Under the pieces are notes generated by a model. It was given only the letters and a program-made list of their open reading frames with translations, had not been told where the DNA came from and did no database searches. The position numbers were made by a program, and so were the translations under genes. Below, piece after piece: positions 1-11,918 of a stretch of DNA of 64,000 nucleotides. Positions within the stretch are counted from its first letter, which is position 1; each line of letters starts with the position of its first letter. The stretch comes from Ipomoea triloba (lineage: Eukaryota; Streptophyta; Magnoliopsida; Solanales; Convolvulaceae): contig NC_044923.1 of assembly GCF_003576645.1 (NCBI RefSeq), positions 879,978-943,977 of the forward strand, given 5' to 3'.

Positions 1-3000
1 GTCTTTTTACTGCCATTAGCGAAATCACTTATTGGTTCCATAGATGTTGAAGGTACTAATGATGACATTGCCATTGTTGATTGGCTGTTTGAGACTCTAG
101 GTCCCGCAGACTGATGACTTTGTTCATTCGCTTGTGTATTCATACTTGAAGGTGCAGGTGGTGGTAGACCCCCAACAACACGGTGGGCAGTACTATCAAA
201 AAGGTTAAGTAATTTACCCATAAATTTTGCTGGGGCTAAATTTGCAGAGAATCCACCCTGTAAAACAAAAAGCTCCACAAGAGTTACCTCCACAGAGTTG
301 ATAAAGGATGTTCCAATTAAGCAATGGAAATAACAAGGTACCTGCTGGTGAGTTCTTATCCTTTCTTCCAGTGAGGACGATAGTTGTCTCAATGTTTCAA
401 CTTCAGGAGCTCGACCAGTTTTGAGTGATTTCAGTAATGCTTGACTGTACCTGAATGAAATTAAATAACAGTAAGCAACCAGAAGTAATAAATTTTAACA
501 CTCTGTACAAAACTGAGAAATAATAAAAGGTTTGCATAATATTGAAACACTTAAGGCTTGCTCACATACTTTAGTGCATCCGCTATCTTCCCAACCTCAG
601 CCAACATGTGAGCATATACAAGCTTGTACGGTTGGAAGGGAAGAAGAATAAACTGAGAGTTCCCAAGAAGCTTTGAATACTCAAATAATTCGGTCCTCTA
701 TCCAAATATGCAATCGAATCAGTATATAGTTATTGAGTTATGCAATACCACAGCAACAACAAAATGAAAACCTTACAATTTCTTATTTGTAAAGTAAGCA
801 CAATTTTTTAAAAAAAATGTTAAGTCAGTAGCACCTGAATGGCTTCTGGACTAGCATAAGTTCGGGGGAATTTCCAGTGATCTGCACCAACAAGACACAA
901 CCTAGCAGTGTCCGAATATGGTTCAAAATTTGCCTCTGCCACCAGATAGCAAATATGTGCAGCAACAATCTGCATTTCATTTTTTAAAGAGTAAATAACC
1001 AAGTTAGGTTTGAAATAATCATCAAGAACAAGCGGAAAGCAAAGAGAAGTCCAAGGGTGAAGCATACATCATTTCTCTCTTTCCATAAACAATCTCCAAG
1101 ATGAATAAGCACCAGTTCATCATCCTTGGTTCTATTAGCAGTTATCATAGCCAAATTCTCTTCCCAATCATCTAGCATGCCATTTGCACCAAACTAGAAG
1201 AAAAGTAAAAAGAGAAGGAACAAATCCAATCATTTCAACCAAAGATATCCATCCACACAAGTCTCTATAACAAAGTCCCCATAGGAACATCAGCTCATAA
1301 AAAATAATAACAACAATACATGTGAAGGTTGCTGAGGGATATTTAGAGCACCAGGCATGGAACCATCAGCCAAAGTACCCGCAGAAAAGACAGCAGCTGG
1401 TTGACCAGCAATTAGTAGGCACAATGTCCTCAAAGGTGACCCTGGTACAAGTTGTCGAAGTGCCATTTGCTTCACAGTTTCAACATAGAACTACAATGAT
1501 GAATAACCAAAAGTCAAGGGAGAGAGGAAGAGAGAGATACAAGACTACACCTGAAAGAGAATTTTTACTCTTCTCATTCCCTTTTTTGCGTTTAGGTTTC
1601 TCTTAATTCAAGTGGGTGGGGTGGGTGTCATGATAACTTACCTGCTCACCAAGTTGTGCAGCAAGAACAAGAGCAGGTCCCCACAACTGACCATCTTGTG
1701 CACATTGTAATGCTTCATTCTTTCTACCAGAAACCAGAAGACTTTGAACCTCTGCAGCAGTGGCCTAATGCAGATATTGGGAAAAAGAATTGATGAGAAA
1801 AGTGCTAATTGAGAGAATAATATATAAAAATAATGGAAATCTGTTAAATAATTTATATAAAAGACAAACCTGCATCTGCCCTTCAGAAGGCAATTGTTGC
1901 ACACATTGAGTAGCAGCACCATATTGATTGAGTAGCACACTGCTTTTGGTAGATGCAAACAGTTTAGCAACTGCAGTTTCTGGAGCATCACTTTCCTGTT
2001 AAATGAAAAACTCACCTTAACCTCAAATGGCTTAAATAGACTACATTAATCCTATTACAAAAATTTCAATTAAAGTAACCAGAGACTCAATCAGCAGAAA
2101 GAATCCTGTAAATAAGTACTTAGATACAAGCTATCTGAAGCAAATGGCATTGGAAATTATTTATAAATACCAGAATCTTAGTGATGCACAAACCTTGTTA
2201 CTTTAACCAACCAAAAATACTGAAAAAAGGAATATATTAAAAAATCCTCAGCTAGTTGTCTTTAGAGTTCAGATGTAATGCTATTTCTTTTTCATGTTTC
2301 AGACACATAGTGTGTGACAGTTTCTGAATACATATTTATGACTATGATTTTAAATACTTCCAAATGAATCACGTGCACTATAAATGGACAATTATGCAGT
2401 GTTACCTTAATTGCAGTATCAGTACCAAACGGGGAACGGAGTTTTCCATAATACTGACAACCTATTTTTAACAAAGATAGTAGCAACCTCAAAACTTCAG
2501 CTTTCCTGTAATCCAAAACAGGAGATCCTGAATGTGAAACCCTGTCATCAATCCATTTGTTCAATTCCTTACTACCAACACTTCCACCTACTAGTGGGCC
2601 AGGGAAGGATTGTCGGCACAATGTTCGCAAATAACTGCTTGTGCCAGTCCCAACACTCGAATCCACTTTCTCAGTCACAATGTCCACCAAGTCCAGCACA
2701 GATATAGAACCTCCTCCAGAATTCTTCACATAATATACACAAATGCTTTCAGCATTCAATGTGAGTCATTCAAGAAAATTAAAATGAAAAAAAAAAAACA
2801 AAAACAAAAAACAAAAAAAAAACACACACACACACACACAAATAAAAATAATTAAATAGAAAAAATAAAAACAATTAGAGGACTAACCTCATTTCCAAAA
2901 GAGGAGTTTCCTAAAGAACTATTATGTTTCATCAAAATAAGCTTTCCACCAAAACCAAAAGTAACCAAGGTGTGTGGGGGACGCCCCGCAGATGACCTCT

Positions 3001-4738
3001 CTGCACTGGGAGCATAAGTGAACTGCTGAGAGCTTTGGAATGATGGTTGTGAGAAATTAAATGAATTTTGATTCCTAAAATATTCACTTGAGGAATGCTT
3101 GAGTTCATTTTGCTCAATGTTTGGTTGAAGGAATTGTTGACTGAAGTTTCCAGTAGAAGCAAGGCCTTGTGACCTTGCTAATAATGAAAACTCACTTTGA
3201 CTTTGATTTGTGCTCCCATGATATATACTTGTTTCCTCATAATTATTTGTCATCGGCTGAGAAAACTGGTTGGTAGCAGAGTAATCGTGCCCATAGTTGT
3301 TCTCCACTTGTTGGTTTCCCTTGTATTCTTGCATAGGCTCGCTATTAGCAACGCACTGAGTTTGCCATGTACTAGGTGTCTGTTGATTATAATGACCAAA
3401 AGATCCAGACCAATTGTTGCTGCCTAGAGCTTTACTACTAAACTGTTGACCGCTACTGGAATCAGCTTGTCCAAATGCACCATGAATCATTTGTTCATTA
3501 TTTTGTGAAAAAGTCATGGATGAAGCAAAACCATTCTGATTTAGCTGATTCTCAGCTTCAATGGTTGATTGAGAAGACCTAGCATACGTGTCGAGAGAAC
3601 GCCATTCTTGAGCAATTGTATCATAATACCAGCCAGGGTAGTTAGGATCAAATATCATATGTGATGGGTAGCCATTGTTTACTTGTGAAGCCTGATTCCA
3701 ATCAGTCACCATGTTGTTGGCCTGTGAAACCTGATTCCAATTAATGACATTCTCAGTTGTCCCACTCTCAGCTTCAGTCCCTGCAACAGACTGAGCAGCA
3801 GTTTGCTGCAGATATGAAACCTGTGTCTTCCCATTCTCCCAATTAGCAGATAAATTAGCGCCATAGCTCCCTTGTACATTAGCTCCTGCAGCATAGCTAT
3901 CCACTTGATACCACTGCCCAGTAATTGGATCGTACTTCCATCCCGGATAAAGATTTTCCCAATACTGACTGCTATTCAGATTCTGGCCATCCACAGCTGA
4001 ATCGGCACCTGCACCATAGCTGTAGTTCTGTTGATATTGTGCATAAGAATTTGAAGTATCGTTTTGGGTCGAGGGGAGGGGGGCAACCCCAAAAGAAACC
4101 ATTCCAGAATTTGAAGTATTTAAATATGCAGAATCAGGCACTTGGTCAGCTGAAACAATCTTAGGCTCAATATTCACATTTTCCTCAGCATCACCGGAAC
4201 CCTCCCCCAATACAGTAAAAAAGTCTGAATAAGATCCAAAACCAGAATCGCCATTAGAACCAGGAACAGCATTAAAAGCACTCCACCCCACCTCCTTCAC
4301 ACCTGAATGCCCAGAACCACTGCTCTTATCGACTGCTACATCTGAGGTAATGTCATCCGCTAAATTTCCATTACTACACTCACCCGAACTATTAAGACCG
4401 GCCGAATTCAGTGGGTCTAAGGAAGCACTTCTATTAACTACATTTTCCTCAACCGATGATCCCGGTTTAACATCATCAGGAATAAGCATCCCTTCATCCC
4501 CACCATCTCCAATCCCAGTTTCCCAACCATCTGTTTCATTATTCCCATTGTCATTGTTATCACTTAAACTCAGATTGGCAAAAGCCTTGACCTCATCGGA
4601 TTCATCCCCATCCACACTCGCCAGGCCCGACGTCGGTGCCACAACCTTCAATTCCCCATTGTCGTCGTCATTCACCAGCTTGTCGAAGAAATCCTCGTCC
4701 GTCTGATCCTCCACATGAAATGGAGGATTCGAAGCCAT
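1..4738 (-). CDS. SEC16: SEC16-like COPII coat scaffold protein (MAIGO5/SEC16 family), 3' part missing
   Basis: SEC16 organises endoplasmic reticulum exit sites and helps assemble the COPII coat by binding SEC13/SEC31 components. Exons read on the minus strand: 2888-4738, 2406-2723, 1870-1995, 1642-1764, 1320-1490, 1068-1193, 835-969, 570-697, 342-450 and 257 to beyond base 1. All phases close, giving about 1,114 residues here; plant SEC16 proteins are roughly 1,350, so the C-terminus lies outside. The start at 4738 opens MASNPPFHVEDQTDEDFFDK, the typical plant SEC16 N-terminus. The first exon encodes an acidic, Gln/Ser/Asn-rich disordered region with two copies of a PGW-YD-----W motif (PGWKYDPITGQWYQVD and PGWYYDTIAQEWRSLD). 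The conserved central domain begins around HTLVTFGFGGKL and runs through LWGPALVLAAQLGEQ and FPRTYASPEAIQ. The last visible exon is Pro/Ser-rich. Recognition comes from remembered family sequence. Confidence 0.93.
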
Positions 4739-5130
4739 CTGTTCAATTCACTAAATCTCTAACCTTACCAAATCGCTGCAGATTCCAAAATTCGAGCTAG
4801 CCCCGATCAGATCCGAGCTCAAAATCCAACGACACATGCAAACAAAATCCTCGCAATCCGACATCTAGGGTTCTTCAACTTCGAACAAACCAAAACAAAA
4901 CGAAAATTCTCAGATAACAAAAACAAAAACGCTTGCTCAAATCAAAGTGCCATAGAAAACGAAGAATCGAAAATTCATACGCAGCACATGGACTAATTAA
5001 CTTACAGATCGAGATGCATGTTATCTCTGCAAATCCGGCGCCATGATCACACGTATACACATTGGTTCGCCGTTCTATGCAACGTATCGTATCTATAGAC
5101 GCAGGCATAGTAAGACGAAAGACAACTCTA
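4739..5130 (-). promoter_or_regulatory. SEC16 5' leader with probable leader intron
   Basis: Upstream of the SEC16 start, a minus-strand acceptor (tctgcag, exon resuming at 4775) lies 37 bases before the ATG and a good donor (gtaagttaa) begins at 5005. This suggests a 230-base leader intron at 4776-5005 and a first non-coding exon upstream of about 5006. Seen: the two splice-like signals. Inferred: their use. No clear TATA box was found. Confidence 0.5.
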
Positions 5131-5344
5131 TTTCCCACAATGATCTCAATTCTCTACTCATGCGATTATTCTTTTTTTTTTTTTTCTTTATTACCGAGTG
5201 CTATTTCCTGTATTATTAATTATTTAAGTAATTTATTTTTGTGAAATAAATTAATTTCCATTTTTAATTTGTCAAATTTTTGTGCAAAAATGTATATAAT
5301 ATGATTGGTGCTATTATATAATTAAATTAATAAATCAGTTTGGT

Positions 5345-6130
5345 TGGCGTGAGTGACCGTGCATTTTCATCCTTTAAGAGAGGTCGAGAGTTTGAACCTC
5401 GGTATGAAAAAATCAATTTAGCCAGCACTTTGTCCCTTAATTGGGTCGGCTCAGTGTGAGGCCAATACGACAAATGGTATCGGATCCTTGGTACGCGTTA
5501 TGGGCGATTCGAACTTTTTGGATATCTTTCCTGACCATATCCGTTAACAGCGAATCTTTTTGGATATCTTTCCTGACCATATCCGTTAACAGCGAATCTT
5601 TTTGTATATCTTTCCTGACCATATCTGTTAACAGCGAATCTTTTTGTATATCTTTCCTGACCATATCCGTTACCAGGCTTCCTGCCTTGTTTACTATGAA
5701 GCCACGTACCGTCATCTCTCTGACTGACTCGAACTATTCTGATCAAGACCGACCTACCGACCTCTCCCATAGCGACTAGATTTCGTACTTTTAGGAGCAT
5801 TTGGAACACATGGATGGCCCTGCTTCCACCCTATTGCACACTTATACATGGACTCCACGTGCCCATCATACCGGAATGCTGGAATTTGTCTCCTAGTCCC
5901 AGCTATAAATACCCCATTAATTGCGGAGAGAGAGACTTTTGGTTGTTTCCACACTATAGCTATTAGCTCGGAGACCACTAACTCATTGTCACACCGAGCT
6001 ACAAACCATAGCCTCGATAGAGTTTCTCGGCCCAGAGCCTAACCGAAAACGACCGGTATCGTAGACTATAAGCCATATGCTTTGTATTTAACACATAAGT
6101 ATAATCTTTGTGACACTCAAACGTCTTTGG
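5345..6130. mobile_element. LTR-like or SINE/LTR composite repeat
   Basis: This stretch differs from its AT-rich neighbours in being moderately GC-rich. It begins with a tRNA-like B-box motif (gagagtttgaacctc near 5388), has a motif close to a tRNA-Met primer-binding site (aatggtatcggatcc near 5473), a 42-bp tandem array, and a promoter-like block with a TATA motif (gctataaataccc near 5900). This mix looks like a degraded LTR retroelement or solo LTR. I could not find matching ends or a target-site duplication, so the boundaries are approximate. No retroelement protein is encoded. Confidence 0.4.
5515..5682. repeat. Four tandem copies of a 42-bp unit
   Basis: Copies occupy 5515-5556, 5557-5598, 5599-5640 and 5641-5682. 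Each starts with five T's, followed by a gatatctttcctgacc-like core. Copies 1 and 2 are identical; copies 3 and 4 share a g-to-t change, and copy 4 diverges at its end. Because 42 is divisible by three, several open frames run through the array on both strands; these are by-products of the repeat. Confidence 0.95.
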
Positions 6131-6180
6131 CCTCAACCCCAACAATGTTAAACTTAACAATTGGTAAACAAAGGCAAAAA

Positions 6181-6250
6181 CCTTGTGGTCTAGTGACACC
6201 CGATTGCACCCTCACATGGGAGAGGGAGGTTTGAGTCTCAACATAATTCA
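6181..6250 (+). mobile_element. SINE head fragment (family 2, tRNA-derived)
   Basis: The sequence cttgtggtctagtgacaccc resembles a pol III A box, and aggtttgagtctc 40-50 bases later resembles a B box. The same head occurs at 55574, 57154 and 62740 in this window, so it is a dispersed family. Here the body and tail are missing. Confidence 0.6.
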
Positions 6251-8222
6251 CTATTATAAACGAAAAAGTATCTTATTGAGCAAAAGCAAATATATTATAT
6301 ATGTATAAGTTAGATTATACTACTAAAAAAAGTAATATACATTGGGATGCAGAATAAATAAGACAATTTTATTGTTGTAAAATAAAGTGGTCATCCTCCA
6401 ATAAATTTGTTGAATTTGCCAATAAATAGAAAGTTGTTGAGAGTTAGTATAGTTGCAACATCAAAGGCAAACTCTTTTAGCTTTACGAGTGAGTGAGTGA
6501 CGTGTCAGTGCCATGTGGATTACCATGAAGGCACGTCCGATTCTCAAATTATAAAATTCAGAAATGTAATTAAATTATATACTTCGTATATTCTAGAGAT
6601 CAAATATGAAAGGAGTTCTCTAGTAAAAAATTAGGTGAAATCTCAGCAATTGATTTAGCCAAAATTATGCTCATGTACCACCATTATTCCATGTAATGTT
6701 GTTGCCACACACCCAGACCTTTGGACTTGGTTTAATGATTATAACACTACCATTCTTAAATCAAGTCGGAAATGTTAATCATTCCAATCATCTTCTTCAA
6801 TTTCAAAAATTATTATGTCCTCAAATGCTTCATAAACATATTTGCAACTTCACTATAACTTGAACAATACTCAATGTTTATTTGTTTTTCAGCAATCAAA
6901 TCTCTAATTTTGTAATACTCATTAATATATGGGCCGACTCTATTCAATCACCTTGTCTTATTCTAAAAAAATAAGTATGACATTGTATGCGTGCCTTATC
7001 TGTTACGGCCTTTTCTTCGTACTTTTTTTTATTGGTATTTGTGATTACTCTTTCATGATTTTATTAGTGTTTGTATCTTTTTCTCATTAGGATTGGAGAC
7101 ACGTAAATAATACTTACACATATTTAAACTCTCTGAGCAACGTGGACAGTAGTATGCCAACCTGGCGCTATGTCGGCGCAATGTTGGCAATAAACCAATG
7201 CGCATGCACATACATACAAATATACAAAAAAAAAAAATAAAAAAAATAGAGGAATGATAAACCAGATCAAGTACTTGTTGTACTCATTGTGTGATTAGCT
7301 AGCTCATAATTGGCTGTCATACAAAAAGACCAAATTTATTTTGTCCAATTTGGCTTAACCCCAACCATTAGTCTTCCCACGTGGCTTCCATCTAAGCAAC
7401 CCAAATCTTTATTTATTTATTTCTACTAGTTAAAGGTCAATCATAAATTTAAACATGTCGTGATGATTAAAAGTAAACACAAATTTCTATTAGTAATTTC
7501 ACAAGCTTTCTTCAATTTTTCAAAAATGTTAGTAACTTTTGTTCGATACATCAGAGGCTCAATTGAGTAAACTATCTTTGCTCTTTTTACTATCTTGTAG
7601 GAGCTGTGTTGGCCATGATACAGGTAATTTTGGTTGTTTCTTTTGTCTCTTCATCCCTCCTATGTCAAAAACAAATAGAGCACTAACTCATATATACACG
7701 CACAATATACACATGTTGATCAAATTCAACTTCATTATGGAAAACAAATGTACACAACTGTCAACCTGCATAAGTTGTTGGTTGTGACAAACACAAAGTT
7801 GACATTAATAACATTGCTGGTGAAGCCTTAGAAGCAGTACAATGTTACAATAACTATCACAAATAGAAAGAAAAGGGAATTTCGGATGTGCAACTCAGTT
7901 TTGTTGGACGATAAATTATAAGCAAGAGAAGAAAATAGGATATAATAAATAGTCGGGAATTGGGATTAAAGTTGTCTTGATGAGTAATTTATTCCATTCA
8001 CGAAAAAAGAATTGGCAGCACGCACTACACTAAACTGCAAAAAGAACCCAAACTTTGGTTCCAAAAATTCCCAAAAAAAAAAAACAAAAGGATGGGTGTG
8101 AATTTACTGTTTTACCCTTAACGCAATACTTCTCCAATAAGATCTGCATTTACTTCCAAAGCACACTCAACTGGTTGATTAATTCGAGTTCTAAGTGAAT
8201 TCTATACCTCCTCAGTAAGAAT
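6251..8222. other. AT-rich spacer, no gene seen
   Basis: Between the repeat region and the zinc-finger stop codon there is only AT-rich sequence, with no open frame showing a recognisable domain. The last several hundred bases should include the 3' UTR of the zinc-finger gene. Poly-A stretches occur near 7228-7245 and 8077-8090. Confidence 0.6.
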
Positions 8223-8969
8223 TTAACTCTGGAAACTTGTGGTGATGAGACTTTCGGGATTGGAGTTCAAGTTGTCTTCTTCCACCGGCGCCGGAAAGTT
8301 GAGATCTATCATGGTGTTTAGAACATCATCACCGTCTGGATTTGAGTCCACCATTAAACTCTCATCAATCTTTGAAGAGCATGAACTCGAGCCCGCAGAA
8401 CCAGAAGATGAGTGTGATCTTTTGTGGCCGCCGAGCGCTTGACCGGACCCAAAAATCTTTCCACAAAACGGGCATTCATGCAATCTTTTACCCTCCATTT
8501 TCACCCCAAGATTTCTGGGTTTTTCTCGATCAAACCCGCCGGAAATCGTCTTGTTTCTGTGAGCTGTTCTATGACTACCCAGTGCCTGTGAACATTTGAA
8601 CACTCCGTTGCAAATCTCACACTGGAAATTCTCTTTATCCTTGGACGTTTTTCTCCGTTTTATCGTCCCAGAATCTTCCCGGACATCATCGGAGAGCATT
8701 AAAAGACACATAGCTATGTTTTCTTCAGTCACTGTTTCAGCCTCTCCTTGATCCGCTGATTCTTTGTTTTCCTCTGATAAAAACAACCTGCGAGCGCGCT
8801 TGGATCTTCCCTGAGTTGGTTTCCTGATGGGGTCAACGCCGCCGGAATCTTGATTTTGCGGCGGCGGCAGGGGAAGCGGCGCCAAATGGGACCTCATGTG
8901 CCCTCCCAGAGCTTTACCATTTGCAAACTGCTTCCAACATAGCTTGCACTTTTGCATCTCCATAGCCAT
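8223..8969 (-). CDS. C2H2 zinc-finger repressor, ZAT family, three fingers with EAR motif
   Basis: Intronless gene for 248 residues, probably a nuclear DNA-binding transcriptional repressor. Three plant-type fingers: residues 8-28 (CKLCWKQF, KALGGH), 117-137 (CEICNGVF, QALGSH) and 166-186 (CPFCGKIF, QALGGH). The second finger carries QALGSH rather than QALGGH. Basic clusters KRARR (57-61) and KRRK (104-107) are probable nuclear localisation signals. EENIAMCLLMLSDD (82-95) matches the conserved inter-finger motif of the ZAT1/4/9 subgroup. IDLNFPAP (221-228) is a DLNxxP-type EAR repression motif, followed by an acidic tail. I chose the start at 8969 (MAMEMQ), which puts finger 1 at the extreme N-terminus as in ZAT relatives. 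The frame is open further up to 9176, but only through a (TA)n microsatellite. Such genes often respond to stress; that is family knowledge. Confidence 0.93.
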   Translation of the reverse strand: MAMEMQKCKLCWKQFANGKALGGHMRSHLAPLPLPPPQNQDSGGVDPIRKPTQGRSKRARRLFLSEENKESADQGEAETVTEENIAMCLLMLSDDVREDSGTIKRRKTSKDKENFQCEICNGVFKCSQALGSHRTAHRNKTISGGFDREKPRNLGVKMEGKRLHECPFCGKIFGSGQALGGHKRSHSSSGSAGSSSCSSKIDESLMVDSNPDGDDVLNTMIDLNFPAPVEEDNLNSNPESLITTSFQS

Positions 8970-9019
8970 TATTATCCTTATTACCAAGTTAGAGACCCAA
9001 CGATATGATCGAAGAAGTG

Positions 9020-9024
<5 letters not shown>

Positions 9025-9073
<49 letters not shown>
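9025..9073. repeat. (TA)n microsatellite in the zinc-finger leader
   Basis: About 24 TA units lie 55-105 bases upstream of the chosen ATG of the zinc-finger gene, so within its 5' UTR or core promoter. Such tracts are length-polymorphic and could serve as a marker. Confidence 0.95.
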
Positions 9074-9075
<2 letters not shown>

Positions 9076-9176
9076 GTGTTTATACCTTTCTCTCTTGGGA
9101 CTGCTTTGATTTTCTCACTCTTGCTGTGCAAGCTTGGCTTGGAGTTGAGAAAGTAGTGAGGGAGTGAGAGGCACAT

Positions 9177-10102
9177 GGCAATAAAATATGGAGGTCCTAC
9201 CGTCTTTACTAAAGTTCGATCTCATGATCTTTTATTTAGAAAAGTCACTATATGTTACTTGACCGCAATGTCATTGGCGGTAAATTAAGATGTTAATTGT
9301 TGATAGTTGATTACATGCAAAATAACTTTCTTAAAAAGTTGTTTCAATAGGTTGAGAAAATAGTTATGAACAGATACTGCATTGTAATAGAGTTAGTAGT
9401 ATTCAAAAAAAAATTGTTTTTGAATTTTAGCATTTTGGAGCAGTTACAAAAAGCTAATTAATCAAACACTCATATTGGTTGTTTAACCAAGTCAAACAAC
9501 TAATAATGGTCAAACAAGTCAAAATTAGTTGATAAACTATGTTACCAAACATGGCTAATCTAATCTAGGTTTAAGTTGGTTGGCTATGGGCGATATATGT
9601 TGGTTTACTTTCTTCTGATCCTTTGTTGACTAGCTTCACATACAAAACAGACTTTATTTAAAACGTACATTCAATTTACCTCGTTCGATCATTTGTTGGT
9701 TAGGATCACAAAACGAGCACACATTCGAATAACGGATATTGACTTTCCTGTAACTTTGTGATTCTTCATTCACATGACAGTTATAATTGCCTTAAACATC
9801 ATAAGTTAAGGAGTTTGTTAGAAAAACTCAACCCCATATTAGTATTCTATATGCACGATTGGATTAACTAATTAACTACCCTTCACTTCATTATCTGTCT
9901 GAAGGTTTTCACTGTTTGGAGATATATATACACATTACATTGCATACAGTATTACACATCTGCTAATCATGGTTTGAATCCTCAGATCAGTTTCCCATTC
10001 ATAAATACAACATTCTATCTTACCTTAACACTAATTAGCCTATTATATATATATATATATTTTGGTGAGGACTAATTAGCCTATTAGATATGCTAATCAT
10101 AA
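9177..10102. other. Spacer with SINE tail fragment
   Basis: No gene is seen. The segment at about 9343-9405 (aataggttgagaaaatagtt to the gagttagtagtattc tail) matches the 3' part of SINE family 2, seen complete at 62740. The end nearest 10102 should hold the 3' UTR of the WAT1-related gene, including a short (TA)n tract near 10045. Confidence 0.55.
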
Positions 10103-11918
10103 TCAAGACAAGAGAGGTTTCTCCAAATCATACTCGCTCTGATAATCAAACTCCTCTTTCCCTTTAGCCCACAGCACGAAATAGAGCCCGGTGAACATAG
10201 TAAACATGCCCGCAAGGCTGCAAGTCAAAACGAACCCCGTGAGACAGTCTCACGTGAGACTAACCGTTTCACTGTAAACAATACGTATTGATGTAAGTCC
10301 GTACCTTCCAATAGTGACCGAGTCTCCTAAGATGATGACGGAGAGCATGATGGAAATGACGGTTCCAACCGGGCCGAAAACAGCCACCATTACCGGCCCT
10401 CTTTTCTTCATTGCCCATGCATTGAAGCTCGTCGAGGCTCCACTTATGCACCCCGCCTGTATACATTGGAATCTAAGATTAGGCAGAGGTCACGAGTATA
10501 CAAACAATAAACTCGTTTCTGAAGCAAGGAAATACCAGTAGAGAATAGGCAACGAGGGCGTGGACGCTTATTTTGGAAAAACCAATAATCTCTAATCTGT
10601 GGTGTTGGATCAGCTCAACTATTATGGTTATCACTGTGCCCATCAATGATGTTATTGCAGATATAGAGATTGGTGATGGGAAATCACCCAATGTAGCAGC
10701 CTGCAATTCGTTTACTCGAATTCAAGTGGATATTCATCAATAGTTCATGCCACATTGCCACTGCAAAAGATGTGAAATCCACACAAAAACGACGCTAGTC
10801 TGAAACAAGCATACCTGCAAGACGATAACGCTTGATAAGGTGAAGACGGCTATGACTAGATAAAAGGAACCCATGATCTTATCCAAGTCGAATGCGCCAT
10901 TGTGGTGATAAGACGGCGGGGCTTGCAATGGTTGCAATGGCAAGTGAATCTGTTTCTTCGACGAGTGAGCGTGGGAGCTATCTTGCAAGATGCTCATCAG
11001 AATAGCCCCAATGACACAAAACATTGTTCCCACAATTTTGGCCCTGCTGTACTTGCAACTCAGCTCCACCTTCTCCAGCCTGCTCAACCACAATTAATGT
11101 GCAGTTAACTCTTTGATGAAACCTCGGTTTCACAAAGCGAGGGATTGTTTGGATATGTTGAGAATAAATAATATATAAACATAAATGTGCAATCCAACTA
11201 CAAGCTTAGATTTTTAGTTGAGATAGAGCACATCTGCACATGCTTCAATTTGGTATCAGAGCCATCCACATAAATGTGCAATCCAACTACAAGTTTAGCT
11301 GTTTAGGCTTTTAGTTGAGATGGAACACATGCTTCAATTAGATACCTGAAAGCCCAGGCGATGAAAAAGATGAGCCCGGGGGCGAGATTTGGCATGGCTG
11401 TGGCAATTGCAGGTGATGTGAGATGGATCCCCTTCATAAGCAATGACTGGAACAGTGTTACCCTGGGAAACAGGAAGATCAAAATCTTGGATTTTCTTGA
11501 TTTCATTGTCTCTGACATGATAAAAACAGGCAGATAATTAGATAAATAGATAAACACACAACATTACCCTCCGAAAGAGATTAACAGAAGTTGAATCCAT
11601 AGCTTCAGACAGAGTCTTTTAGGCCATTGGTGCCTGAAAGATGAAGGGAAACGAACGATTTTAGATCTGCCATTGATGCAGAGAATGGAGATGAAACGAG
11701 AGAATAGAATTATAGAATTGCCTTTCTATAATGAAGGAGAGAGGAGCAAGAACCACAAAAGTGGCAAAGGTGGAGAGGATGATGAGAGATGAAGGCTGGA
11801 AGCCTAAGAACATGAGATAACTCAGCACCACTGAGTTCCCTGCATACAGAAACTGCACCCCTATCAATCCCCCGATCAACGCGATTTCTTCAACCGCTTC
11901 TCTCCTTGGAATTCCCAT
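10103..11918 (-). CDS. WAT1-related (nodulin MtN21/EamA) membrane transporter
   Basis: Seven exons on the minus strand: 11722-11918, 11568-11633, 11346-11462, 10815-11079, 10536-10700, 10305-10456 and 10103-10217. They join in frame to 358 residues, matching the usual 350-400 for this family. These are ten-helix EamA/drug-metabolite-type carriers; WAT1 itself moves auxin at the vacuole, but the substrate here is unknown. The N-terminus (GLIGVQFLYAGNSVVLSY, then LIILSTFATFVVLAPLSF) and the block LTSPAIATAMPNLAPGLIF resemble the Arabidopsis At5g47470/At4g16620 subgroup. The second EamA half includes ISISAITSLMGTVITIIVE and GPVGTVISIMLSVIILGD. Intron 1 appears to use a GC donor (GAAAG|gcaatt): splicing there gives ERHQWPKRL, which keeps family length. 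A GT 27 bases downstream also keeps frame but adds nine residues and is a poor site. Confidence 0.9.
11178..11340. repeat. Duplicated 70-bp segment flanking a retroelement-like primer site, within a WAT1 intron
   Basis: In intron 3 of the transporter gene, about 72 bases starting acataaatgtgcaatccaac (near 11178) recur near 11269. They are separated by tggtatcagagcc, which matches the tRNA-Met primer-binding motif of many plant LTR retroelements. This is probably a remnant of a retroelement insertion. No coding remnant is present. Confidence 0.6.

Noticed and set aside
5437..5809. Open frames on both strands through the 42-bp array
   Set aside because: Repeat length divisible by three keeps frames open; no domain, start context or splice support.
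8970..9176. N-terminal extension of the zinc-finger open frame
   Set aside because: The extra residues are mostly Tyr-Ile encoded by a (TA)n microsatellite, and the downstream start places finger 1 as in relatives.
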